Part shown: in pieces, positions 38,901-49,938 of the stretch
How the letters are laid out: the number at the start of each line of letters is the position of its first letter
How positions within the stretch are numbered: the stretch's first letter is position 1
NCBI GenBank assembly: GCA_026027325.1
Contig: JAMSLZ010000008.1
Location: 248,001 to 312,000 of the forward strand
Direction of reading: 5' to 3'
DNA: 64,000 bases
From: Actinomucor elegans
Lineage: Eukaryota > Mucoromycota > Mucoromycetes > Mucorales > Mucoraceae
Translations under genes and position numbers: made by a program
The notes under the pieces: generated by a model
The model's input: only the letters and a program-made list of their open reading frames with translations
Told to the model about the DNA's origin: nothing
The model's database searches: none

Positions 38901-41294
38901 AGATCTGATAAACTAAAAGTATTACAAATGCGCCTAAAAGGGCTTCTGAACAAAAAGATCAAGGATCTGATAAAAAAAATGATCGGAGTAATATGATCTT
39001 AATACCCATGCGGTTTCACTTTTGATCACGAAGGATTATCTAAGATCTGATAATCTTCCAAGCCTCTATCAACTGGAAAGAAAAGGGAGGATTTATCTCT
39101 ATAAATCTTTTTTTGAGGATAAAATATCAACTATTATTGCTTTCAAGTTGGCTTTTCGTTTTACGCTTGTAAACTTGCAATATTTCGTCAGCTCGGGGTT
39201 TTGTCTGATTATTGGCACGCTTTAATTATTTAAGCAGGTAGATATCATTCGAGAACAAGTAAAGCACCTTTATAAAGTAAATATCTGTGAATCTTAAATG
39301 AGGTATTTGATGCTTTGTTTATACAACAATAGATAATCAGCATCAAAAGGATCTGATAAGAATTAATAAACCCGTGTTTCTCAAATGATGGGGTAACAGG
39401 AATGAAAACTAGCTACAGATGATTTTAGGTCAAAAGGACCAAAATAACTTTAAGGTTCCATACATAAATTGCTTTCTAGATTCCTCGAAGGATCCAGATA
39501 CAGAACATAATTGAAATTCAGATGCATACCTTTTGATTAATAATGATCAGTAATCGAAAACTAAACAAATGTATCCGACCTATTGACTACTAATCAATAA
39601 CCTCAACTTGAACCATTCATGCCCTAATAAAAATGGTTAATTTTTGCCAATATTCAAGGCGCTGAATCTTTATAAGGATGAATCTCTATACTACAAAGCG
39701 TTAGGAGAACGATTAGAACCCACACAAGGACAGGACGCCATTTTATTGGATGACGGTAGTTGAATGATATGCGTTTTGGAATAACAAAATCTTGTCAGTA
39801 TTCAATTAAAGGCAAGTCAATGATTTTGGAAAAAAAAATAGAGATAAAAATATGAGTCTTAATAAGTGAGTTTCTATGGATATATGTTAATATTGACAGG
39901 AGTAAAGATTATGTAACTGTCCATAGACAACACTAAGATCGGAGATGGAATGTATACATTCCATACTCGCATTATTCCATTCAAACATGTCTAGGTCATC
40001 AATAAACCAAGGAAACTCAAAAACTCTCAAACAAATGATAGAAAAAAACCCACTCTTTTTTTAGTAATGTAATTATCGTAATTGAATATCAATATAAAAA
40101 AGCTTTGGTAATTTCTAGATATGTAATACTAATTCTATAGAAGCTTGCTCTATTTCTCCAATTAAAATTGGAAATATAAAGTTGGGGACGCCAAGGTGGA
40201 ACTGGAGCAAAAAGTGGGCGTGATAAATTACAAAAAGGCGCGAAAGATAACGAATGATGAAAGATCTGATAAGTTTTTGTCTCTAATCTAAATTTGATCA
40301 TGAAAAAAGATCTGATTATAAGAACCAAACAAAACCTTATTTCAAATTGCTGGATGGAAATACAATACTTATCAGATCTTATGCAATGAACGAAAATCAT
40401 GTGGGAGCCATGGCTACTTGATCAAAAGATCTGATAAAGAAATTATTGTTTAATACGTACTATTTGGGACCAGATCAACTTCTGGGGAATACGGAGTATT
40501 TAATTACACCATTCTTTGTAAGATCTGATAACTTTTTGGCCGGAATTCTTGGAAAATGGACTTTCTGTTTCACAGTTCGCTAATTTCTTTTCGTGTCTTT
40601 GTTATATGAAGTATTCTCAAGTATATGAGTACTGAATTCACTTGTAAAATAACCTTGTAAACGACATGTATATAAAAAAAGATAACACCATTTACTTTTG
40701 GACAGATAAAGATAAACCAAAAGATACTTGAAATCATCTTATCTATCATCAGACATGAGACCATTTAGAATTCAACGTCAGCCCAAATGTAATGTAGTAC
40801 TAGATGTGTTTAAAGCCTGTTTCGGAAAAAAGGATTTATCAGATCTTTTTCTTAGTTGGACATGGTAATTCTTTCTCCAGACCCTCCCCCCACGATTGAA
40901 TCTGAAACTCGGCGATGGAGCAATCCACAGACAATACTATTCATCTAAATGTTAGCGTGCGAAATCCTTATCTTACTTCTATTTTCGAGTCTGTATGCTT
41001 TTTTATTCCTTTCACCTCTGGTATAGCTTTCTTCTTTCACAGTATATCGTACAACTAACATTCAGAGGCTTTCTATACTAAATTATTCAATAGTAACTTT
41101 AGAAAGACGGACCAGGGTAAAAAAAAGGAACCCCCAAGTTTTTTTATCAGATTTAAATAAGGCTCCGTCTGATATTTCGATGTGCAGCCGGGTATATTCG
41201 TTACCATCTAACGTGGTTACACGCTTCACTGTAAATGACTCATGTAATAGGTCTAAAAGTTTTTTTTTTTTTTTTGATACAAAAGATCTGATAA
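38901..41294. repeat. Cluster of RGATCTGATAA motifs
   Basis: The 11-mer RGATCTGATAA occurs in plus orientation at 38901, 38963, 39053, 39349, 40262, 40427, 40521 and 41284, and in minus orientation at 40369 and 40836. Close variants are at 40309 (AGATCTGATTA), 41144 (TTATCAGATTT) and 41377 (TTATCAGATTG). Sequence between the copies is not repeated. The motif includes a GATA-factor type site (TGATAA) and an AGATCT palindrome. It ends about 360 bp before the PPR gene. Confidence 0.85.
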
Positions 41295-41653
41295 AAATAA
41301 ACTGTTATCATGCTCATTTAGTGTATTCCGCTTCCTTTCGTTCTGAGAAGATAGGGGTGCACCGCGTCCTATTCTATTATCAGATTGAGAAGAGGATATC
41401 AGTAAATAATATGTTGCTGGTTGAGAAATTTTTAGGCCAGTGAAATTTAAGCAGGGGACTAGCCCCACTGAGAATCAGATAATCACTCTGAAAAGGTCAC
41501 CTGTTAGGATCAGATATATAAACTCTATCTGATTGGCTGTATTTCATTACTCAAAGTTTTCCTTTTCCTTATAAAAAGGGAACTTTTTTTCCCTTTCTCT
41601 TCTTTCTTTAACACTTCATTAAACTAACATCTGTACAAAAAACTATTCATAAT

Positions 41654-44600
41654 ATGCAAATCATTACTACTACACCTACATCCAAGGCTACTACTGCCAT
41701 CCTCACTAATAAAGCATACACATCTCGTCGCAAGACTAGCAAACAGACACGCCGTCGTTCTTCCACCAAGTATGAATCATTGATTATTCCTGCTCAACAG
41801 AACTGGGAACACCAGAAACACGACTTACTCACAAAGGCTACTTCAGCACGATCTCATCATACTCCAGAGGAAGAAAAGGAAGAACCCATTTTTAACATTG
41901 TATACAGCGCACCTTCTGATATGATCACTCCTCCTCCATCCCCCAAATCTGTTCCTTTGGCCTCTCAGTCTTTTGAAGCCAATGACCGTATCTTGACTGC
42001 TAAGCGTCATGGTCAACTCAAATATCTTATGGCCGAGTATGCTGCTCTTAACAAGGAAGGTCTTTTGTTTACTGATCATACCTACAACTTGATCTTTGAT
42101 ACATATGCAAGCCTTCGTCGCGATGGTACACCTTTAACACCCATGTTAAAAAGTAAGTTATTTTATTGTAAGTGGGCTTATCAGATATTAATATTATATA
42201 TATAGTTTATGAAGAGATGCTCCGATCTGAAATCCAACCCAGCAGTTCCACTTATACTATCCTTATCCGTACTTTGTGTAAGCGTGATGTCGAGGTACAA
42301 AAGGTGATTGCTATGCTTAAGCGTCAAAATGCTCGCTCCTCTCATCACCAGAATAAGTCAAATAATATGGTGGAGTTGGAGTCTGAAGAGAATCTCCAAA
42401 AGGCTTTGGTGATTTTTGATGCTGCTGTGGCCGAGAATTTAGTACAATTCTTTGATGCTGAGCTTTATAATCAGATCTTACGCGTCTTGTCGCACTATGG
42501 TAACACAGAGCAATCTCTTCATGTATATCACCAATTGGAACTTCATTCTTTACCTACTTCTGCTACCTTTGCCGCTCTCATCAATCTCTTTGGTCGTGTT
42601 GGTGATTTGGCTTCTGCTCTGACTTATTTTGAAAAATACACTGAACTCAAGGATACCGTTGGTCCTCATGATGCTTCTTATGTCTATAACGCTCTTGTCG
42701 ATGCTCATCTCAAGTGTCACAATCTCCAAGGTGCTCTCAAAATTGTTCAAGAGGATATGTTGTCTGGCGATGTCAAGATCTCTACTATCCCCTACAATTC
42801 TATCATCCGTTACTACTGTATCATGAATCAGTTGGAAGAAGCCAAGGCTTTGATCGAAACCATGAAGAAATCCTTCCCTCAACCTGATGCTAGCAGTTAC
42901 GGCCCTGTTCTTTCTTCTTACTGTCAATTGGGTGACTTTAAGGAAGCTAGTGAGATGTATCAAGCTCTTATTCAAACAGATATCTCCAAGTCTTATGGTA
43001 ATTTGGCAAACTACGCTCTCTTGTGCCTCAAGGATACAGTCAACAGCAAAAAGGTTATTTCAGTTGTTGATGATATGCGCATTGCCGGTCTGGAACCCGA
43101 TGCTATCCTTGCTGAACGTATTGTCACTCACTTTGCCAAGCTTGGCCATGTTTCTGATGCTATCCATGCTCTTCGCTCTGTCCTTGGTGCCATGAAGGCT
43201 CGCTCTCTTTCCAAGGGTCTTGCTCAAATCAAGAATGCTGCTATTCAAGTTGCTGCTTCTGCCAAGGGTCGCTTCAACCAAACTTTGGAAGTTGTTCGTA
43301 TCATGGCTCCTCACTGTCCTCATGGTTTACCCTTACAATTGGCCAAGACTTTGATTGAAGACTACGAATTTGATGCTGATCATGATATTGTTTCCGAGTC
43401 TGATTATGCTCTTTTGTTTGATGCTTCTATTACTATTGCTTCTGAACCTTCTCGTAGTAAATCTTCTCTCTCTCCTCTCAACATCTTTGTCTTTTGTCTC
43501 CAAACTGAAATGGCCGGCAAGCATTTTAAGGTATCTTCTTCTATCAAGTCTCGCGTTTTATCTTACTTTACTCGCGTTGGCGACAAGAAATCTGCTCAAA
43601 AATGGGATGCTCTCTTCAAGGACAACAAGATTGAAGGCTTTGCTGCTGTGATTGCTTCTCCTGCTGCTATTAATGTACCCACTGAGTCTGAAGAAGCTTC
43701 AAATGCTGTCATGAAGGCCGCTATCCATGGTCAGCTCGAAGAATCGCTTGATATCTTTCGCTCTCGTATCATTGAAGCCAACTTGATCCCTACGCCTGAA
43801 CCTCTTCGTGATGCTATTGCTTTTGTTGGTAAGCAAGGTCATCTTGAAGCTGCTGTTACGATGTACCGTCTTGCTATCAAGTGTTTCAAGGATTCTGCTC
43901 TTGATTCTCAACGCATGGAACGTGCCATCTACATGATGACAAATAGCATCCTCATTGGTTATGCTCAACAAGGTGATATGGTAAATGCTAAAAAGTACTA
44001 CGAACAAATCAAGTTGATGGGCCGCTATCCTGATGGTAATGGATATGCTAGTTTGTTATTGGGAAGTGCCAAGTGTGCTACGGATGAAGCTACGGATGCT
44101 TTGACTATCTATGATGAAGCTAAGCGTCGCGATGTCAAGCCTACTACTTTCTTTTACAACGTTGTGATCTCCAAATTGGCCAAGGCTCGCAAGCTGGATG
44201 CTGCTATGAAGCTGTTTGAAGAGATGCAAAACTTCAAGGTCATGCCCAATTCAATTACCTATGGTGCTATCATCTCTGCTTGTGTTCGTGCTGGCTCCGA
44301 ACCCTTGGCCCGTAAGCTGTTCAGCGAAATGTTGGCTAGTCCCTCCTTCCAGCCTCGTGTCGGTCCTTTCAATAACATGATCCAGTTCTATGTCCGTCAA
44401 CAACCTGATCGTGAGCGCGCCTTGGAATACTTTGCTGAACTTCGTCGCCGTCATATCAAGCCCTCGGCTCATACTTACAAGCTCTTGATGGAAGCCTACT
44501 CTTTGATTGCCCCCTATGATATGCCCACTGCTCATCGCATGTTGAGTGATATGGAACGTTGTGATCATATTCGTCCTCAAGCTACCCACTATGCTACCTT

Positions 44601-45066
44601 AATCTATTCTTATGGTACCCTTCAACGCGATGTCAAGAGTGCTGATCGCGTCTTTGAGGATATGGAAGCCAAGAGTGTCACCAAGGATGAAGTTGTTTAT
44701 CAAGCTATGTTGGATACACTTGTAAGCAATGATCAGTTGACTCGTGCTGAGGAACTCTATGCCAAGATGCAAGGTGATATCCAAAAAAGTTCGTCACCCT
44801 ATATCGAGAATGTCTTTATTCGTGGTTATGGACAAAAAGGTCTTTTGGAAAAGGCTAAGGCAATGTTTGATGCTATGACAGATGACAAAATTGAACAAGC
44901 AGATACCTTTGTTGTGATTCGTGAGCCCAGTACTTATGAAGCAATGGTCCGTGCTTATGTCGAGAACAAGAAAATGGCTGAAGCAAAAGAAATCTTTGAA
45001 TTGATGGTTCAACGTGAATTCCCTGAAAAAGTCACTGCCTTGGTTGCTGAATTGGTTTCTGTCTAA
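41654..45066 (+). CDS. Pentatricopeptide-repeat protein, probably mitochondrial
   Basis: Two exons, 41654-42152 and 42206-45066, giving 1,119 aa. The first 40 residues are Thr/Lys/Arg-rich without acids (SKATTAILTNKAYTSRRKTS), a likely mitochondrial targeting sequence. From about residue 120 to the end helical pairs of about 35 residues follow with PPR signatures: HTYNLIFDTYASL, STYTILIRTLCKR, SYVYNALVDAHLKC, FFYNVVISKLAKARKLDAAM, ITYGAIISACVRAGSEPLAR and HYATLIYSYGTLQRDVKSA. PPR proteins bind organellar RNA in a base-specific way and act in its processing, stability or translation; fungal ones act in mitochondria. Exon 2 uses a restricted set of T/C-ending codons (GCT, TCT, CTT, AAG), unlike neighbours, which suggests selection for expression. 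Confidence 0.92.
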
Positions 45067-45118
45067 GTCACTAGCATACCTACTTTCATTATATATATAA
45101 TAACTTTTCCTCTTTATT

Positions 45119-45153
<35 letters not shown>

Positions 45154-46262
45154 ATTTTTATCATCATCATTATAATAAATTTTGTACATATCTTCATACA
45201 CTTATGGGTCTATTGTCTCCTTCTGATTCTTTAAATAACAGTTTTAATACGCACAGGGAAAATTAGTACATATATACTGGGTGTTTGATTATATTGCATG
45301 CATATTGCACTATCAAAGGTAGCATATTGGTTATTTCAATGTTCATTGCTGAAGATACATTGCATAATAGTATAATTAGATGAGTCATTTGGCTGGAGCG
45401 AGCACAATGATTTATAGATCTATCAACCAAAATTTAATAACTAATACCAATTCATTTTATGTTTTAAAGTGTTTTGATCAAGAAACCAAGATATTTTTTT
45501 TTTTTTTAGATATAATCAACTGTACAGAAATTACCGTTCTTATACTTGTAACAATAGAACCTTCAATGAAGTCATTTCGATATATGAAATACCTTAAATT
45601 GCCAACATACTTATAGTGTTAGCTTTGAGCCGTTGGTAGTCCAGTTGGATTCCATCAGTTGATCAGGAAGTTCTGTTACCAGTTTGAGCAAGAATATCTA
45701 AAAATTAGACAATTACAGCTGCCTTATCGAGTACTGTCGTGATTTTTACGACTCTCTTTTGATCGCTACGTAATTACAAAAGAATATTCTCAAAAAAGTC
45801 GATAGTGTTCAAGTTATTGGATACAAGTATCGCTTAACTGAAACAGGGAACATCATCTTCTATGGCTACCGCTATAAAAACAGTGACATACCAGATCTTT
45901 CATTTTCATAGATTCAAAAAGTCTAGAGTGTTGAGGAAAAGCTATTGAATCATATGATAGATCAAGCATTCAAATAGAGGCACAGAAGACCCATCATTAC
46001 ATATATCCTATCGGAAAAATAATTTCAAAGACTATTTATTACCAGTACGCTGATTATATTCTGATATTGATACCTTGGATTGAATAATTGACTAATATCA
46101 ATGCCACTCTTTTTCTACCTCACAATAGTTGTTAATAAACTGGATAGCTCCAATGGCTATTTGTGTGATGGATTTATGAGTATATTTGTAGTAGATATCA
46201 AGATGAAATTATGAATATATTTGCAAGTATATCAGAAACTTTATTAGTTTATATGACTGATA
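45067..46262. other. Intergenic region with an ATC microsatellite
   Basis: About 1.2 kb between converging genes. It begins with the PPR gene 3' region containing (CAT)11 at 45121-45153 and ends before the unknown gene's stop. A 78-codon frame at 45380-45616 is featureless. Confidence 0.55.
45121..45153. repeat. (CAT)11 microsatellite
   Basis: Eleven uninterrupted CAT units 55 bp after the PPR stop codon, followed by a degenerate ATC tract to about 45170. It probably lies in the 3' UTR. Confidence 0.9.
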
Positions 46263-47417
46263 TTACTGCTTGTAGTTGGGATGAATACTCCATCCTGGAA
46301 GCTGGTCGAAGATTTTCTGGTTTAATGAGCCTTCAGTTCGACGAACAACCAGACGAGGCTTAGTCTCCGTTTCAGATTTGCGATTAGAGATGTATAATTG
46401 ATCGCAAAGATCATAAAAATCATCAGCCTAGACATACATTATAAAAGGTGAGTAATTATCAAATGATTTATGGTTTATGCATATTTTACCCTCTGTGATC
46501 TCCAACAGGGACGACATCGTTTGATAATTTTTCTACCATCATTATCTATAGCATCTTCTTCATCAGACATACAGGCTGGTTCTAATAGAGGCATACATTC
46601 TTCAAGTTTAAAGCCTTTGGCCAAAAATATAAGAGGATGCGTTTCCGTAGCAAGTTTGCGGCTTTTCCTGAGCTATCATTATTGCAAAGTTAAATCTTAA
46701 TCATGAATAAAGATCACGATGATTCGGCTTACTCTATCCCTTCTTGATTTATAGGCATTGATCAATTTCTTGGCCATCCTTTCCTCCTCGGACAGGAATA
46801 TCGCATTTGCTTTCGCTTTGGCCAGCTCCAGCCTCTTTTGATAGTAATCTTGAGCATATTTTTTTAATTCACTGGAAGACCAATCACACTTTTCAGTGAG
46901 TTTTTGACGCGGTCATCCTTGGCAACTTGATCCAATAAGGCGATCAAAAAGCGATGATTGTCTTCATTACCTATTAATGAACCACAGACATTCCAATTCA
47001 ATTGCTGATCATTGATCACATTTTCTTCAATGGAATAAAGGGCTTTCTATTAAAAAAATATCAGTATGGTTATAATATGATATATTTTATAAGAGGAGTA
47101 TGCTTTACAGTTAATGAGTTTGCTTCTGCTCGACTACCTCGAAAGGCAGGTCTGCGACTACTACTACTAGAAGGCTTGAACCTTTTGTTAGTATGCAGGC
47201 CCACCTCAGCTTCAAGAACAGCGAGTCGCTCCTCATATTGTTTATTGATATTCAGTTGTTCTCTCAATTGTTCTTGAGTGCGTTCCATCCTTTTCTCGAG
47301 TAAGGTGACCCTCTCGTGAAGAGTCATATCGCTAATAGGCAAGATGTGATTTCCGATAGGGTTTCTGTCAGCTGAATCTTCAGTTTGGGTTGTAGGTGAA
47401 TCACTTTTATTGGACAT
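46263..47417 (-). CDS. Unknown coiled-coil protein, frameshifted
   Basis: Four exons join by normal splice sites: 47417-47109, 47046-46733, 46672-46490 and 46427-46263. The product would have about 323 aa if one base were present in exon 2. Its N-terminus has a Ser/Thr-rich start, a clear coiled coil (HERVTLLEKRMERTQEQLRE), and a basic linker (NKRFKPSSSSSRRPAFRG). Exon 2 encodes VINDQQLNWNVCGSLIGNED and, in another frame, a long charged helix (LTEKCDWSSSELKKYAQDYY). Exon 3 has a C-x(n)-C rich part (EECMPLLEPACMSDEEDA, RCRPCWRSQR), and the end is GWSIHPNYKQ. I recognise no family. The frame changes at the A run 46901-46905 (minus strand). It may be a member of a lineage-specific family or a decaying gene. 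Confidence 0.5.
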
Positions 47418-49097
47418 ATTATGTTAGAGTAACAGAAGTTTGTAAAGAAAAATCAGGAAAGTCCTAGGCTTCAAAGCATGAATTAATTAAACGAATTAAG
47501 ATTCGGGGCGTCAAAAAAATGAAGCAAACATAATGTTTTAAGTCAATGTTTAAAGATGCAAGTCTTTATCGGCAATAATTTCATCAGCTGAAGGAAATAT
47601 TAGATGATTTTTATGCCATTTGATGTGTCGTGCGATTTTATATAACCTTTATTAAACCACTGCTTTTACAATCACTCTAGTAGCCATTGAAAATGATAGG
47701 GATATTTCGAGAAGCGGGTTATTCAATGATATTAGTATGACGTAGACATTAACTTTTTTGGATATTTGTCACTACCTTCTTGTAATTCATTCTGCATTAC
47801 CTTGCAACCAAGGAAAACCTTTTATTAATATGAAAATATCTAAATATTTTTGTTGTTCCAGTCCAGTACTAGCAGATTTGATATATTATTAAAAAATAAA
47901 TAGTCTTTTAGATCGAGTATATGTAAAACATAATTACCTATTGACAATATGCTGATTGTACAGCGCGTTCTGAGTATGAACAAATAAGCAATAATAGGAA
48001 GCAGCATTAAAATGGCATATCTTGTGCGTTAAGTTGACGCGATTAATCAAGTGAGTAGTAATTATAATTTGATAAATTAGAAAGTTGATTCTAAATTAGA
48101 GTTGATCTATGTATGGTGCAGCGCGGGTTGTATTTGCGTTGAAACTCTTATTACAACACGATTTGACTAGATGGGAGTAATGTATTCTAAAGAGTAAAAT
48201 ATTTAGTAATGGTAAACTGCTACCATACTTATTGAAAAAGATAGAAGCTTGCTAGACTGGATATGAAGACATTAGATGTCGAGCTAATTTAGTGATTCAT
48301 GCATAAATAGCTGTAATGGTTCAGAATGATGACGATTATTATGGTTGTTTTCAACAGATGCAATACAAGAGGAGATAGTGAAATTGTATGATAACTTGCT
48401 TATCCTTGAAACTGAAGCAAAACCAGCCATTACCCAATCAATGTATTACTCTTTTGAGATATTTTTTGAGCATACTTTAACATACTTGTTGGACTCTCTT
48501 ACAAAGCGACCCAGACGTTTACGCAGGTGAAGGTCACTTTCAAGGGCCATCATTTCAAATATGTTTATAAAGAATTAGTTATATATTATATATTATATAT
48601 TACAACCACCTTCATGATCATTAAAAAAATATAATCCAGCTATATCAAAACTCTGCTAGACCTTTTATTTGATTAAAACACAATAAATGTATATTATTAA
48701 TGGTTGGCAGATAAACTTGATCTGTAGTTTTCCCGACCGATTCTAGTCGACATTGCATCTGATAAGTAATCCATATTCAGAATGAGCAGCTGCTTCTACT
48801 ATAGCCAGTACTAAAGAATAATGTTTAGTAGATAATTGACCCTGTCTGGTTTTCATTTAGAGTACGTTGTATAAAGTTGTATTTTCAGCTAAATCTCTCT
48901 GCCTGCCCATATTAAAATTGCCAAATGATTGTTGAGCATATCCACTTCCATAAACAATATTAATCCTGTATTGGGTCAGCCATGCTCTTTCCTTACACTC
49001 GCGATTTAGGTTACTTCTCAACGACTATACTTGCTATGGCAAATCAACGACCATTTCTATTCTTTTACGGGAGCCTTTTATTACAAAAAAACAAGGA
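47418..49097. other. Intergenic region
   Basis: 1.7 kb with no gene supported. A 61-codon frame at 48345-48530 (acidic, EILEHTLTYLLDS-like) has no splice partners I can see. A good copy of the dispersed repeat is at 48735-48804. Confidence 0.5.
48735..48804 (+). repeat. Dispersed repeat copy, both halves preserved
   Basis: Reads CCGATTCTAGTCGACATTGC, then ATCTGATAAGTAATCC, then ATATTCAGAATGAGCAGCTG, followed by CTTCTACTATAG. It gives the most complete view of the consensus order. Confidence 0.7.
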
Positions 49098-49851
49098 TTA
49101 AACGGGTAATCTTTCTGAACCATCCCTTGCTGTGGTAGGATCTTCCATATCAGCATACATAATGTTTCTAATCGATGTTCTTAATCCAATATCCACCACC
49201 AAATCATTATGATAAAACAAATCATCTGAAGTGGAATCATCGCCTGCGTTATCAGAGCCTTCTCTTGGAGGCAACATTAATGTTAAACTATCAGCCCCTA
49301 AGGCAGTCGCTAAAGCAGGCGGTACAGAAAGTGTAGTAACTACAGTGCCGTTCAGTAGCAGTTGCGAGGAAAGACTGGAGGTGATCAATACACGCACAAT
49401 TTGAAATACATACACAATACAGTCAAGCATCAACAGTCGAAAAGTACTAGGCACTTGTTCTATTTTTTTTTTTAAAAAAAAAAGGTGAGTAGCCTTGAAA
49501 CTTTTTGTTCCCGTTGTACATATTACGATTGCCTATAAAGTCTACAATGATGCCTGGTTGACCTGGCTCGGTAGTCAAATGTAAAAGTAAGCATATAAAC
49601 CATCCAGCTGTTACAATAGCTAATGCTGTCCTTAGTGATCGAGTTAATGCTCTTGGAGATAGTAATTGCTGGAAATAAAAACAAAATATTAGTTTAATGA
49701 AACAGAGGATCGCTTATATTTATACCAATTGCAATAGAATTTTAAAAAGTAATATCAGTAGACTTGTATCTAGAAAGTAAGTGTATGCTATATGGCAATA
49801 CAAAAGATAATCTATGGACCGTAACACATCTCGTTTGCCATTAGAGCTCAT
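49098..49851 (-). CDS. DUF1746-family membrane protein (Dsc4-like)
   Basis: Three exons, 49851-49726, 49668-49527 and 49459-49098, giving 209 aa. Exon 1 encodes SIDYLLYCHIAYTYFLDTSL followed by a helix LLILLFKILLQL, exon 2 a second helix (LAIVTAGWFICLLLHL) and PGIIVDFIGNQQVPSTFRLL across the junction, and exon 3 a third (LDCIVYVFQIVRVLI) and a polar acidic tail. This order fits the fungal DUF1746 family, which includes a subunit of the Dsc E3 ligase complex of Golgi/endosome membranes; function here is inferred from family. The second intron carries a T11A10 palindrome. It lies 87 bp downstream of the glycosyltransferase-like gene on the same strand. Confidence 0.7.
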
Positions 49852-49938
49852 TTGATGTGTAAAATGTAATGGTAAAGAACAAAAAGAGAAGCACGCATTA
49901 AATTCGATTACTGGCTCTAAATTTCACTTTTTATTGTA

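Larger units (their letters stand above)
36938..41653. other. 4.7-kb gene-free region
   Basis: No convincing gene between the divergently oriented lipase and PPR genes. From 37608 to 37640 a run of about 33 T is seen. The distal part, 38901-41294, is filled with the RGATCTGATAA motif listed separately. Open frames (for example 38739-38996, 40089-40400 and 41180-41443) are Lys/Ile-rich and featureless. A dispersed repeat copy is at 38352-38386. Confidence 0.6.

Noticed and set aside
38739..38996. 85-codon Lys/Ile-rich frame in the gene-free region
   Set aside because: Composition is that of random AT-rich DNA, and it overlaps RGATCTGATAA motif copies.
38901..41294. Reading the RGATCTGATAA cluster as a tandem repeat or transposon
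   Set aside because: Spacing is irregular (about 60 to 900 bp), both orientations occur and flanking sequence is not shared between copies.
44794..45201. 135-codon minus-strand frame with a long Met run over the CAT microsatellite
   Set aside because: The Met run is the reverse of the CAT repeat and the rest is antisense to the PPR gene.
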